Counted from the first letter of the stretch, positions 34,123 through 44,134 are shown. The stretch is 63,721 bases of DNA from an uncultured Anaeroplasmataceae bacterium (GCA_947589245.1 CANQBD010000006.1:1-63721); one strand, 5' to 3'. The notes: generated by a model from the letters alone, not told the origin. Numbers and translations are program-made.

Positions 34123-35017
34123 AGTAGAATTTAAACAAAAAGCTGTTCAATATGGTTATATAGCTTTAGGTGTAGTCCTTTTAGATATTGCCTTTTATTT
34201 CTTTATTGAGCCTTCTAAAATTGTTATGGGTGGCATGATGGGCTTATCAATAATCTTAGAGCCTTATTATTCCCAATTAGGTGCATGGTTTACAAGTTCA
34301 ATCTTTTTATGGATTGCTAATGTCATAGTTTTAATCATTGGTGGTTTAATGTTGGGAAAGGATTTTTTTATTAAAACTATTTTTGCTTCCTTATTTAGTC
34401 CATTAGTAGTTTTTATTTTTGAAAGAACCTGTCAAGCTGATTATTTCTTAGCTAATGTTTCAGCTGGGGGCTATTATATTGTCGCGCTTATTTGTGGGGC
34501 TGTTTTATCAGGGCTTGGTTTAGGTGTAGCCCTTAAGAATAATGGTAGCACCGGCGGACTTGATGTCATCCAGAAAATTATGAGTAAATATTTGCATATT
34601 CCTTATTCTAAAACAATGTATTTGACCGATTGGGTTATTGTTTTTATTTCGGGTTTTTCTTTTATCGGTAGCTTTAGTTTTAATTTGGAAATAACAATCT
34701 ATGGTATTTTTGGTGTTTTAGCTGTGTCTTTAATAACCGATAACATTGTCTTAAATGCTCGTCCTCGTCGAACAGCATATATCATCACTACTAAGGCTGA
34801 GGAGATTAAACAAGTTATTTTTGATACCATTAGTCGTGGTGTAACCTTATGTGATGTTAAGGGTGGCTATACAGGCGCTGATAAGGTTATGGTTATTTGT
34901 ACAATGGAGAAGAATGAGGCTTACCGCATAACTGAACTAATTAGTAATGTTGATCCAGAGGCCTTTTGCTTCGTAACTTCGACAAGGGAAATAGTTGGTG
35001 AATATGAAGGTCTCTAA
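34115..35017 (+). CDS. YitT-family membrane protein
   Basis: A 300-aa protein with five to six membrane helices (about 13-220) and a C-terminal DUF2179-type domain (about 225-300). The middle GVALKNNGSTGGLDVIQKIM is the family signature. The transported or sensed molecule is not established. Its start overlaps prfB and its end overlaps recX, so the three are one transcript. Confidence 0.88.
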   Translation: MSKVEFKQKAVQYGYIALGVVLLDIAFYFFIEPSKIVMGGMMGLSIILEPYYSQLGAWFTSSIFLWIANVIVLIIGGLMLGKDFFIKTIFASLFSPLVVFIFERTCQADYFLANVSAGGYYIVALICGAVLSGLGLGVALKNNGSTGGLDVIQKIMSKYLHIPYSKTMYLTDWVIVFISGFSFIGSFSFNLEITIYGIFGVLAVSLITDNIVLNARPRRTAYIITTKAEEIKQVIFDTISRGVTLCDVKGGYTGADKVMVICTMEKNEAYRITELISNVDPEAFCFVTSTREIVGEYEGL

Positions 35018-35582
35018 ATTAGTAAAGAAAAAGAATTTATTATATGAAGTAGTATGTGAGGATAAGAGCTTTATAGTTGCTGAGGAAACGGTTTTAAAAT
35101 ATAAACTTTTTGAAGGAAATGATATTCCAAATGAATTAGAAATTTTAGAATATGATTTGGAAAGAAGATATTACAACCAAGCTTTACGTTATCAGTTTCG
35201 CTTTAATAAGAGTGAACAAGAGGTCATCAATTATCTTTTAGCTAAGGAATTGTCTTTCTCTATGGCCAATAAAATTGTTACTGAGCTTAAAAGTAAGGGA
35301 TTGATCAATGATTTAGCTTTGGCAACTAATTTGGCTAGTAGTATGGCTAGATTAGGTAATGGACCACTTATGATCAAAGTTAAGCTTAAAAATCATCTTT
35401 TTCCAGAAAATATTATTGCTGAGGCTACTGATAGTATAGCTTATGAAGATTTTCAAGAAGGTGTTAATAGGCTTTATAAAAAGGGCCTTAAGCAATATGC
35501 TAAGCATCCTAATCAGAGTTTAAAGCTGAAGGAATATTTTTATCGGCATGGTTATCCGGATATTCCCAAATTAGATGTATAA
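35004..35582 (+). CDS. recX: Regulatory protein RecX
   Basis: A 192-aa helical protein of the RecX family, which caps RecA filaments. It shows the three-helix repeats (about 55-100 with YNQALRYQFRFNKSEQEVINYL, 95-140 with LINDLALATNLASSMA and 140-190) typical of RecX. The start is the ATG at 35004 behind GTTGGTGA, inside the end of the yitT gene. recA is not in the window. Confidence 0.78.
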   Translation: MKVSKLVKKKNLLYEVVCEDKSFIVAEETVLKYKLFEGNDIPNELEILEYDLERRYYNQALRYQFRFNKSEQEVINYLLAKELSFSMANKIVTELKSKGLINDLALATNLASSMARLGNGPLMIKVKLKNHLFPENIIAEATDSIAYEDFQEGVNRLYKKGLKQYAKHPNQSLKLKEYFYRHGYPDIPKLDV

Positions 35583-35611
35583 AATGGGGATTTTAAGGGG
35601 AGGAATTTCAA

Positions 35612-36058
35612 ATGGAATTTTTTGATAATGAATATGAATTAAATAGCGATAATGAAGCCAGAAATAAGCAAATATATGAAGAAAATTGGACAAAAATTTA
35701 TAAAACGATGCGAATGGTCATTTTAATTGTTTTTAGTACAATTGGTTTTATTTTCCTTTTAGTTGGCCTTATTTTATTGTTAATTTCTCAAGATTTTGTT
35801 TCAGATGAATTTTTGAGTGGGGCCATCCTTCTTGGAATTGGTTTATTATTTCTCATTTTGGGTTTAGTATCTTTTTTAGTTATTCCTAAAAAGGCTAACT
35901 ATGAACGTTTTAAAAAACGCATTTTTAGTGCTAACTATATTATCAATTTTCGTGATTTAGCTATCATCGTTCAAATTCTTTCTAAGGAAGTTTTAGAGTT
36001 AGAAGAAAAAAATAATGAATTAGAGGAACGAATTAAGAAGTTAGAGAAAAATAACTAA
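35612..36058 (+). CDS. Two-helix membrane protein with a coiled-coil tail
   Basis: A 148-aa protein with a charged N-terminus, two membrane helices (about 31-57 and 66-92) and a C-terminal heptad-rich coiled coil (about 125-148, rich in Glu and Lys). GGGAGGAA precedes the ATG. Not recognised. It may follow recX in the same transcript (30-base gap). Confidence 0.65.
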   Translation: MEFFDNEYELNSDNEARNKQIYEENWTKIYKTMRMVILIVFSTIGFIFLLVGLILLLISQDFVSDEFLSGAILLGIGLLFLILGLVSFLVIPKKANYERFKKRIFSANYIINFRDLAIIVQILSKEVLELEEKNNELEERIKKLEKNN

Positions 36059-36064
36059 TAATTT

Positions 36065-36089
36065 AAGGCGTTTTTTAGCGCCTTTTTAA
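36065..36089 (+). terminator. Terminator
   Basis: AAGGCG (36065-36070) pairs with CGCCTT (36079-36084), then TTTT. Confidence 0.8.
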
Positions 36090-36142
36090 TCAAGATTAAA
36101 ACTATTTTTCTTTTTCTAATTTTGATTAGATTAGTTTAAATG

Positions 36143-36171
36143 TTGAAATTTATAGTGTTTTTGGTTATAAT
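36143..36171 (+). promoter_or_regulatory. Promoter of glgB
   Basis: TTGAAA (36143-36148), a 17-base spacer and TATAAT (36166-36171). Confidence 0.75.
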
Positions 36172-36222
36172 GGTATAATAAAGAATCGTTTTTTAAATGA
36201 TAATAGAAGGAGTTGATTTTTT

Positions 36223-38142
36223 TTGAGGATAAGAGACATGATTGATTCAAATTTCCTATACTTTTTCGATCAAGGTAAAAGCCTCGAAAGCTATAAAGTT
36301 TTTGGAGCTCACCTAGAAAAAGATGAAGAAGGTAAGTGTATAGGTGTTGAATTTTGTTTGTATGCCCCAAATGCTAAATATGTGGCTGTTGTAGGTGAAT
36401 GGAATTTTTTTAATCCAGGTCAGGATAAGATGGAGCTTATTGACCAATGTGGTATTTGGTATCTTCATTTAACAGGTAACTTTGAATGGCAAAGATATAA
36501 ATATTATCTTGAAACTAAGTCTGGGGAAGTTAAATATAAGGCCGATCCTTATGCATTTTATTCCGATTTAAGACCTTCAACTGACTCAAAGGTTTATGAT
36601 ATTGATGGTTATGAATGGCATGATTCCTTATGGATGTATACGCATCCTAAGACCTATGATCAGCCAGTTTTAATCTATGAATTACATTTAGGTTCCTGGC
36701 GGCGTAAGGGTGATGGGGAAAATGATTTTTATGCTGCTAATGAGATAGCTCCAATGTTGATTCCTTATTTAAAGCAATTTGGTTATACTCATGTTGAAAT
36801 TATGCCAATTTATGAGCATCCACTTGATGCTTCTTGGGGGTATCAGGGGGTATCATATTACTCTGTAACGGCCCGTTATGGGGTTCCTAAAGATTTTATG
36901 TGGTTTGTTGATCAGCTGCATCAAAATGGTATTGGCGTTATTATCGATTGGGTACCTGGTCATATTTGTAAGGATGCTCATGGTCTATATATGTTTGATG
37001 GCATACCTTTATATGATTATGGTGATCCTTCAATTAGAGAAAATGTTGAATGGGGTACAGCAAATCTCGATTTAGGTAAGGGTATTACCCGTTCTTTCTT
37101 GTTTTCCAATGCGCTCTTTTTTATGAATTATTTTCATGTTGATGGCTTTAGAGTCGATGCTGTAAGCAATATTTTATATCATTTAGGTAATGTCAATCGA
37201 GGTGTCAATGAGGGAGCATGTTCATTTTTAAGAGAATTATCTAATATAATTTTTGGTAAGGATGATCGAGTTTTATTTATGGCTGAGGATTCATCTAGCT
37301 TCCCTAATGTTACCAAACCTACGGATATTGGTGGTATTGGCTTTAACTACAAGTGGGATATGGGTTGGATGAATGATACGCTTAAATATTTTAAACTTGA
37401 CCCTATTTATCGTAAATATCATCATAATCAATTAACCTTCAGTATGATGTATTTTTATAATGAACAATTTATTTTACCATTTTCTCATGATGAGGTTGTC
37501 CATATGAAAGGCTCATTACTAAATAAGATGCCAGGTGATTATTGGCAACAATTTGCCAACTATCGACTTTTAATGGGCTATATGATGACTCATCCAGGTA
37601 AGAAACTGTTATTTATGGGTAATGAGCTTGCCCCATATAGTGAATGGGCTTTTAATAAAGAATTAGATTGGCATTTACTTAAATATCCTAGTCATGACTC
37701 TGCTTACCATTATATGCAGGATTTAACTAATCTTTATAAGAATTCAAAATGCTTATATGAATTAGATTATAGCTATGATGGTTTTAGATATATTGATGCT
37801 GATAATGCTGACCAATCTTTGTATATTTATGCCCGCTTTGCAAGAGATCCTAACGACCATTATTTGATTGTTATGAACTGTACACCTAACACCTATGACA
37901 ATTATAAGATTGGTGTTCCTAGTGATTGTGACTATGTTGAGGTTTTAAATAGTGATAAGGATATATATGGTGGTTCTAACCGCATTAACCCTTTCCCATT
38001 AAAGAGTAGTCCAGAGGCTTGGAAAAATGAGCAAAATGTTATTTTTTTAACGATTCCACCACTAGGTATTAGTATCTTAAAGGCTCAAAAAAAGCCTAAA
38101 CCAAAGGCTAAAAAAATTAAAACAGAACCACTTGTAAAGTGA
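36223..38142 (+). CDS. glgB: 1,4-alpha-glucan branching enzyme
   Basis: A 639-aa GH13 enzyme that forms alpha-1,6 branches in glycogen. An N-terminal CBM48 domain (about 25-120) precedes the catalytic barrel: HLGSWRRKG, GFRVDAVSNIL (nucleophile Asp), MAEDSSSFPNV (acid Glu) and FSHDEVVHMKGSL. The beta domain closes it, with a Lys-rich tail. The start TTG at 36223 lies ten bases after AAGGAG; ATG 36238 would be too far. It pairs with glgP; glgA and glgC are not in the window. Confidence 0.94.
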   Translation: MRIRDMIDSNFLYFFDQGKSLESYKVFGAHLEKDEEGKCIGVEFCLYAPNAKYVAVVGEWNFFNPGQDKMELIDQCGIWYLHLTGNFEWQRYKYYLETKSGEVKYKADPYAFYSDLRPSTDSKVYDIDGYEWHDSLWMYTHPKTYDQPVLIYELHLGSWRRKGDGENDFYAANEIAPMLIPYLKQFGYTHVEIMPIYEHPLDASWGYQGVSYYSVTARYGVPKDFMWFVDQLHQNGIGVIIDWVPGHICKDAHGLYMFDGIPLYDYGDPSIRENVEWGTANLDLGKGITRSFLFSNALFFMNYFHVDGFRVDAVSNILYHLGNVNRGVNEGACSFLRELSNIIFGKDDRVLFMAEDSSSFPNVTKPTDIGGIGFNYKWDMGWMNDTLKYFKLDPIYRKYHHNQLTFSMMYFYNEQFILPFSHDEVVHMKGSLLNKMPGDYWQQFANYRLLMGYMMTHPGKKLLFMGNELAPYSEWAFNKELDWHLLKYPSHDSAYHYMQDLTNLYKNSKCLYELDYSYDGFRYIDADNADQSLYIYARFARDPNDHYLIVMNCTPNTYDNYKIGVPSDCDYVEVLNSDKDIYGGSNRINPFPLKSSPEAWKNEQNVIFLTIPPLGISILKAQKKPKPKAKKIKTEPLVK

Positions 38143-38156
38143 TGAAAATGTTTTCG
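38143..38156 (+). promoter_or_regulatory. Possible cre (CcpA) site before glgP
   Basis: TGAAAATGTTTTCG differs from the catabolite-responsive consensus at two positions (C to T in the central CG, and the last A to G). It lies 14 bases upstream of the glgP -35. Confidence 0.3.
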
Positions 38157-38169
38157 CATTTGGTAATTA

Positions 38170-38199
38170 TTGAATAAGTATTTTTAATTGTGATATAAT
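38170..38199 (+). promoter_or_regulatory. Promoter of glgP
   Basis: TTGAAT (38170-38175), an 18-base spacer and TATAAT (38194-38199) preceded by TGA, an extended -10. Confidence 0.75.
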
Positions 38200-38232
38200 C
38201 GGTTAGTAAAAAAAATTGGAGGATTAATAATA

Positions 38233-40647
38233 ATGTACTATCCAAATTTTAAGGATGTAAAAACCTTTAAACAAGCATTTGTTCAAAATGTTGAAAATAA
38301 GTATGCGGTTGATTTTGATGAATCAACTAGTTATCAGCAATATGTTGTTTTAGGCGAAATGCTTAGAATGAATATTGCTAAGGATTGGCATGATACGATT
38401 GCTGCAACTAAGCAAGCAAAGGCTCGGCAGGTTTATTATTTTTCTATGGAATTCCTTATGGGACGTATGATAACTAATAACTTAATGAATGCTGGTGTCT
38501 ATCCTGTTGTAAAACAAGCTTTTAATGAGCTGGGAATTGATTTAAATGAAGTAGAGCATCAAGAGACTGATGCTGGTCTAGGTAATGGTGGTTTAGGACG
38601 TCTTGCTGCTTGTTTCATGGACTCTGTTGCCTCACTTGGTTTACCTGTGCATGGTAATTGTATTAGATATCGCTATGGTTTCTTTGAGCAAGGTATTAAA
38701 AATGGCTATCAGGTTGAACATCCAGACCGTTGGTTAAAGGATGTCAATGTCTGGGAAATTCGTAAGGATGATGAAGCTATTGAAATTCCTTTCTATGGCT
38801 ATATTGAAATGTCTACTGAAAATGGTCATTTAGTCGTTAATCATCGTAATGCTGAAATGGTTAAGGCTGTACCTTATGATGTGCCTATCATTGGTGATGG
38901 TAACCATATTGTCAATACTTTACGTTTGTGGAGTGCCGAACCAGCCTCTATCTATCCTGATAATGCTTTCGAATACCATCGGAATTTAAGAGAAATTTCT
39001 TCAATGCTTTACCCAAATGATGAAACAGAAGAGGGTAAGGTTTTACGCCTTAAACAGCAATATTTCTTTGTTTCTGCTGGGGTTAAATCAGCAATTATAA
39101 GACATAAGGGTATTTTTAAAAGCTGTCGTAATTTAGATAAGAAGGTTTGTTTTCATATTAATGATACTCATCCGGCCTTAATTGTTCCTGAATTGATGCG
39201 TATCTTAGTTGATGAAGAGCGAATTGAATGGGATGAGGCTTGGCGGATTACTAAAAATTGCTGTGCCTATACAAACCACACAATTTTGGCAGAGGCTTTA
39301 GAGAAGTGGCCTGTTCATATATTTAAACGCCTTTTACCACGTATTTTTACAATTACAGAAGAAATTAATCGCCGTTTATTAATTGAAATAGCTCAAAAAT
39401 ATGGTGAAAATTCTCAGCAAGCCTACCAGATGGCTATTGTTAAGGATAATACTGTTCACATGGCAAATATGGCGATTGCTGGATCATTTAGTGTTAATGG
39501 TGTTGCCGCCCTTCATACGGAAATTTTAAAGAATATTGAAATGAAAGTATTCAACGATTATTATCCTGGTAAGTTTAATAATAAGACTAATGGTATTACT
39601 CATCGCCGTTGGTGTTTACATATCAATCCTGAATTAGTGGCAATTTTAAATGAATATTGTGGTGAGGATTGGGTTAAAAATCCTGATTTATTTGAAAAAT
39701 TGTTGCCACTTGCTGATGATCCTGTTTTACAGGCTAAGTTTATTGATATGAAGCGTGCTCGTAAGGAAGCTTTAGCTAATATGATTTATAAATCACAAGG
39801 TGTTTCCCTTGATACTAATTCCATTTTTGATATTCAAGTTAAACGTCTTCATGAATATAAGCGACAATTGATGAATGCTTTACATGTAATGTATCTTTAT
39901 AATCGTTTGAAGAGTGATCCTGAATTTAAGAAGAATTATTATCCACATTCTTTCATTTTTGGGGCTAAGAGTGCTCCTGGCTATGCGTTTGCTAAGAAGA
40001 TTATTAAGCTTATCAATACAATTGCTGATAAAGTAAATAATGATATTGAAACTAATAAATATTTAAAGGTTGTCTTCGTTGTTAACTATAATGTTACCTA
40101 TGCTGAAACAATTATTCCAGCTGCTAATGTTTCTGAACAAATTTCAACAGCTTCAAAGGAAGCATCAGGTACAAGTAATATGAAATTTATGATGAATGGA
40201 GCTATTACTTGTGGTACATTAGATGGTGCTAATGTGGAGATTAGTGAACTTGTTGGGGAAGATAATATTGTTATTTTTGGTATGAATGCTAAGGAAGTTA
40301 CTGACTTATATGCCAAAGGTGACTATCATCCAAGAGATATCTATGATAACAATCCAACTCTAAAACAAGTTCTTGATCAATTGACAGATGGCTTTTTTGC
40401 TAATGTTGCGCCTGATGAATTTGTGGAAATTCGAGATAATTTACTTAATAAAGATAATTATTTCATTTTGAAAGATTTTGATTCTTATGTAAAAGCTCAC
40501 GAACAGATAAATGAATTATACAAAGATCAAAAAAAGTGGGCTAAGATGATGATTACTAATGTTGCTAAGTCTGGTTTCTTTACAACTGATCGTACGATGC
40601 GCCAATACAATCAAGATATTTGGCATGTTGAGCCTATTATAAAGTAA
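38233..40647 (+). CDS. glgP: Glycogen phosphorylase
   Basis: An 804-aa PLP enzyme releasing glucose-1-phosphate from glycogen or maltodextrin. Lys651 in SGTSNMKFMMNG carries pyridoxal phosphate (the family usually has SGTGNMKF). GNGGLGRLAACFMDS, HINDTHPAL and IFDIQVKRLHEYKRQ are conserved landmarks. Length fits bacterial GlgP. TGGAGG precedes the ATG. It has its own promoter, so it can be expressed separately from glgB. Confidence 0.96.
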   Translation: MYYPNFKDVKTFKQAFVQNVENKYAVDFDESTSYQQYVVLGEMLRMNIAKDWHDTIAATKQAKARQVYYFSMEFLMGRMITNNLMNAGVYPVVKQAFNELGIDLNEVEHQETDAGLGNGGLGRLAACFMDSVASLGLPVHGNCIRYRYGFFEQGIKNGYQVEHPDRWLKDVNVWEIRKDDEAIEIPFYGYIEMSTENGHLVVNHRNAEMVKAVPYDVPIIGDGNHIVNTLRLWSAEPASIYPDNAFEYHRNLREISSMLYPNDETEEGKVLRLKQQYFFVSAGVKSAIIRHKGIFKSCRNLDKKVCFHINDTHPALIVPELMRILVDEERIEWDEAWRITKNCCAYTNHTILAEALEKWPVHIFKRLLPRIFTITEEINRRLLIEIAQKYGENSQQAYQMAIVKDNTVHMANMAIAGSFSVNGVAALHTEILKNIEMKVFNDYYPGKFNNKTNGITHRRWCLHINPELVAILNEYCGEDWVKNPDLFEKLLPLADDPVLQAKFIDMKRARKEALANMIYKSQGVSLDTNSIFDIQVKRLHEYKRQLMNALHVMYLYNRLKSDPEFKKNYYPHSFIFGAKSAPGYAFAKKIIKLINTIADKVNNDIETNKYLKVVFVVNYNVTYAETIIPAANVSEQISTASKEASGTSNMKFMMNGAITCGTLDGANVEISELVGEDNIVIFGMNAKEVTDLYAKGDYHPRDIYDNNPTLKQVLDQLTDGFFANVAPDEFVEIRDNLLNKDNYFILKDFDSYVKAHEQINELYKDQKKWAKMMITNVAKSGFFTTDRTMRQYNQDIWHVEPIIK

Positions 40648-40671
40648 TTTGGGAAAGGAGATATGCACTAG

Positions 40672-42396
40672 ATGCTTCCTTTAACAGAAAAAGAATTAAT
40701 AATTGCTAAATCAACAAAGCTCTTAAAAAAAATTAAGAGCTTTTCGCTTATTAGATTTATTTTAGCTATTTTAATCATCGTTTTTAGTATTTGTTTCCTA
40801 AACTTAAATTTAGATATTCTTTATTTGCTTTTAGCAATTATCTTTTTAGTTGTTCTTGGGGCTTTTATTGTTTTAACTAATCCCTATTACACGCAATTAA
40901 AGAGCTTAAGAAATCTTGAATTAGTCCTTAAAAAACATGAAAATAGACGTAATCTTACCTATAGTAGTTTTACACCTGATGGTAGAGAATATGTTAATTA
41001 TGATGACTATAAGGCTTTAGATCTTGATTTATTAGGACCTAGATCACTTTATCAGTATTTATGTGTTGCTAAAAGTAGCTTAGGTAAAGAAAAATTAGCT
41101 AAACAGCTAACTAATCCTATAAAGAAGGAAGAAAAGTTTAGTAATTGTGTTAAGGCCTTAGCTGAAAGTAATAGCTATTTTCATTTAGAAGCTGCTATTT
41201 TTAGCTCCTCAGCTGAAGCAAAGGAATGTAAGAATGAAGAAATTTTAGGTATTACTTCTAAGAAGATTAAAATCAGTAATTTAGGTCTTTGCTTAATGGC
41301 TTTATCCTATTTAGCTTTAGTCATAACAACAGTCTTATTAGTTTTAAATGCTTTACCGCTCTATTATCTTTTATTCTTTATTCCACTAAATTTTATTATT
41401 GCTCGAAAATTTAGTAATAATGAAGTATATGCTTTAAATTCTACTAAGTATGCTAACCTTTTTGCTTCCTATCTGGCTTTAGTAAAAGCCTTAGAAAAAA
41501 TTGCAATTGCCGATCCATATTATAATGAGCTTAAGGCTAAGCTTAAGAATCAGCTTCCTAATCTTATGAGGTTTAAAAAGCTTTTTGAAATGCTTTCTTA
41601 TCGGAAAAATATTATCTTTGCAATTATTGCTGATGGCTTAATATATGCTGATTATCTTTTAGCGATTTATTTCAATTTTGCTACCAAAAAAATGGAATCA
41701 GTTGAAGATAGCCTAGAAGCTATAGCTGAATTAGAATTAGTGCTATCTTTGGCTACAATCGGGGTCGATAATGAGTGCTATTCATTGCCTATAAATAGTA
41801 GTAATCTTACTATAAAAGAGGGCTATCATCCCCTTGTTAAAAATTGTGTTTCTAATAGCTTAGAGCTTAATGGTGGTATTATTTTGACTGGTAGTAATAT
41901 GTCTGGTAAAACGACATTTATGCGAATGCTTGGAATTAATCAGGTTTTAGCTAATGCTTGTGGTCTGGTTTGTGCTAAAGAATTTAGAACGGGTAATTTT
42001 CCGGTTTTAACCTCTTTGCGAGCTAATGATATGCTTCAAGAAGGTATTTCAACTTTCTATGCTGAAATAAAAAGAATGAAGAAGATTGTTGAAACCTCTA
42101 ATACTAATAATCCTGTTTTAGTTTTAGTTGATGAGATATTTAAAGGAACTAATGCTAAGGATCGGATTTTTGCCTCACTAAAGATAATTAAAAAACTAAA
42201 TGCTTCTAAAGCTAATTTTATCATTACGACTCATGACTTTGAGTTATGTGAGGCACCAAATATTTTAAATTATCATTTTGATGAGGAATATCAGGATGAT
42301 AAAATTTATTTTGATTACAAAATAAAAGAGGGAAAATGTAATAAAACAAATGCCCTCTATTTACTTAGGATGGCTGGTGTTTTAGAAGATGAGTAA
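40672..42396 (+). CDS. Membrane MutS-family ATPase
   Basis: A 574-aa protein with two pairs of N-terminal to central membrane helices (about 26-65 and 202-240) and a C-terminal MutS-type ABC ATPase: Walker A GSNMSGKTTF, the signature-like QEGISTFYAEIKRM, Walker B LVLVDEIFKGT and TTHDFEL. It lacks the MutS mismatch-binding domain, so mismatch repair is unlikely. This membrane MutS subgroup has no well-defined role. AAAGGAG lies upstream. Its 3' end overlaps the convergent HAD gene by 32 bases. Confidence 0.8.
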   Translation: MLPLTEKELIIAKSTKLLKKIKSFSLIRFILAILIIVFSICFLNLNLDILYLLLAIIFLVVLGAFIVLTNPYYTQLKSLRNLELVLKKHENRRNLTYSSFTPDGREYVNYDDYKALDLDLLGPRSLYQYLCVAKSSLGKEKLAKQLTNPIKKEEKFSNCVKALAESNSYFHLEAAIFSSSAEAKECKNEEILGITSKKIKISNLGLCLMALSYLALVITTVLLVLNALPLYYLLFFIPLNFIIARKFSNNEVYALNSTKYANLFASYLALVKALEKIAIADPYYNELKAKLKNQLPNLMRFKKLFEMLSYRKNIIFAIIADGLIYADYLLAIYFNFATKKMESVEDSLEAIAELELVLSLATIGVDNECYSLPINSSNLTIKEGYHPLVKNCVSNSLELNGGIILTGSNMSGKTTFMRMLGINQVLANACGLVCAKEFRTGNFPVLTSLRANDMLQEGISTFYAEIKRMKKIVETSNTNNPVLVLVDEIFKGTNAKDRIFASLKIIKKLNASKANFIITTHDFELCEAPNILNYHFDEEYQDDKIYFDYKIKEGKCNKTNALYLLRMAGVLEDE

Positions 42397-43099
42397 TCAT
42401 TTTTAAAGCCCCATCCTGATTATTGTCATATTCTGTTTTATATTGACATAATTTAATTAGTTCAGGACTTGCATTTTGCATTGCAACTTGATACTCACAA
42501 TGTTTGATAAAATCATAATCACTTAAAGAGTCTCCAGCGCCAATGGCTGGAGCTTTTTTATATTGGCAAATAAATGCTTCCTTAGTGGACTTTGTTTTAG
42601 TGACATTAGCTATGATTCGATGACTATCCTCAAATAAAATATTTAAGTAGAAATCCTTTAATAATAATTTGATGCGTTCAAAGGCCTTTTTATTGATTAC
42701 TAGCATTAAAAAGGAACATGAAAAATCAATTTGGTTAGCTAGCCTAAAATAATTGCCTGGATAAAATTCTTTTAATCTTTCTTGATATTTAAAAATAATA
42801 GTATCATCATTAAATGTGTAAGCAGTATAGATTGCTTCATCATTGATAATTTTATTCATTATTTTATTATCTAGATAACTGGTTTCTATTTGGTTTAAAT
42901 AAAAGACTTTATTTTCTAAAACAGATACTAAACGACATTTTGGCCAGGCTGTGAGCTTTAAAATTTCCTTTAGGGGAGACATTGATAGGATCGTAATATT
43001 ATTAGCGATAGCTATTTCGTTTAATAGTTTTTTACTAGTTGAGGTAATCTGATTTTTATCGTTTAAGAGAGTTTTTTCTAAATCAAGATATATTTCCAT
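42365..43099 (-). CDS. HAD-superfamily protein, Cof-like, with altered motif I
   Basis: A 244-aa protein of the Cof/HAD type IIB group. The N-terminal YLDLEKTLL takes the place of DxDxT; the nucleophile Asp is present but the general acid Asp is Glu. GAGDSLSDYDF is motif IV. The cap region (about 85-185) is divergent. A typical Cof protein dephosphorylates sugar phosphates or flavin; the altered motif leaves activity uncertain. Ribosome site upstream is AGGTGAT. Confidence 0.7.
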   Translation of the reverse strand: MEIYLDLEKTLLNDKNQITSTSKKLLNEIAIANNITILSMSPLKEILKLTAWPKCRLVSVLENKVFYLNQIETSYLDNKIMNKIINDEAIYTAYTFNDDTIIFKYQERLKEFYPGNYFRLANQIDFSCSFLMLVINKKAFERIKLLLKDFYLNILFEDSHRIIANVTKTKSTKEAFICQYKKAPAIGAGDSLSDYDFIKHCEYQVAMQNASPELIKLCQYKTEYDNNQDGALKMITHLLKHQPS

Positions 43100-43213
43100 C
43101 TATATCACCTAGCCTAATTATCGCATAATGCAAAGTTTTTTGCAAAGAAAACTTTAAAAATTGTTTTTATTATTATATAATAATAAGTGATATTGCAAAA
43201 GGTGGTGATTGTT

Positions 43214-44134
43214 GTGTTTAATTTAATTTTATTTAAATTATGGATTTTTGAAATTGATTTTTCAACAATTATCAGCTTTTTGATAGGTGTTTTAATGGGA
43301 TTTATTATCCTTTTGTTAGTATATGCCTTAGCTGTTGTCTCAAGTATTAAAACAAAGAATTTCTTTGCCAAAACCACTAATGATGATTTGACAACAGCCG
43401 AAGTTAAAACAATGGTTGCTAATACACGGTTAGCCTATAAGGATAAAACGTTACGTGGTGAGTTATCACGAGTTCCTTATTGTTACAATCTTTGTAAAGA
43501 TTTAGCTTATGGTATTGCAGTGCGCTTTTATCCTAAGAGCAATCATCCATTTTTAGAGCTTTCGATCAATGAATTGACAATGCTTACTGATTATATTTCC
43601 AGTCGAGTAGATGAGATATTAAATCATCGTGGCATTAGAATGCTTAGAAAATTAAAGATTTCAACGATTGTTAATATTTCAACTAAGAAAAAAGAAATTG
43701 AAGAGTCGAAGGCTTTTCAAACAACTATGGCAATTAGTCAAAATTTAAGTAAAGTTAAATATGTTTTAAATGTGCTAAATCCTTTAAATTGGGGTCGTAA
43801 ATTAATTGTTGATCGTCTTTTAAATATTATAGTTGATCAAATATGCTTGGCTGTCATTTCAATTGTAGGTGAAGAGACATATAAAATATATTCGAAAAAG
43901 GTATTTAACAAAGAGGTTGAAATTGATACAGGTAGTAATGAATTTATAGAAGAGATGACTAATTCAATTAAGGATGCTGCTATGGAGATGGATGAGGCTT
44001 TAGATTTAAATCATCAATCCAGCAGTCAAAGACTTCGTGGCTATATGCTAAGCTATAATTCTAATTTTGAAGAGTATGTTACTTATTGTACTTCAAACCC
44101 AATTAAGAAGGTTGTTGAGGAGGTAGTAGAATGA
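43214..44134 (+). CDS. Membrane protein coupled to the FtsK-like motor
   Basis: A protein of about 306 aa with one long or two short membrane helices at the N-terminus (about residues 1-45 of the called start) and a cytoplasmic helical remainder including NPLNWGRKLIVDRLLNI and VGEETYKIYSKK. Not recognised. The start is unclear: GTG 43214 has AAAGGTGG nine bases upstream; GTG 43187 is also open. Its stop overlaps the FtsK start (ATGA), so the two are made together, and it may supply the membrane anchor that the motor lacks. TATAAT at 43176-43181 is a likely -10. Confidence 0.65.
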   Translation: MFNLILFKLWIFEIDFSTIISFLIGVLMGFIILLLVYALAVVSSIKTKNFFAKTTNDDLTTAEVKTMVANTRLAYKDKTLRGELSRVPYCYNLCKDLAYGIAVRFYPKSNHPFLELSINELTMLTDYISSRVDEILNHRGIRMLRKLKISTIVNISTKKKEIEESKAFQTTMAISQNLSKVKYVLNVLNPLNWGRKLIVDRLLNIIVDQICLAVISIVGEETYKIYSKKVFNKEVEIDTGSNEFIEEMTNSIKDAAMEMDEALDLNHQSSSQRLRGYMLSYNSNFEEYVTYCTSNPIKKVVEEVVE

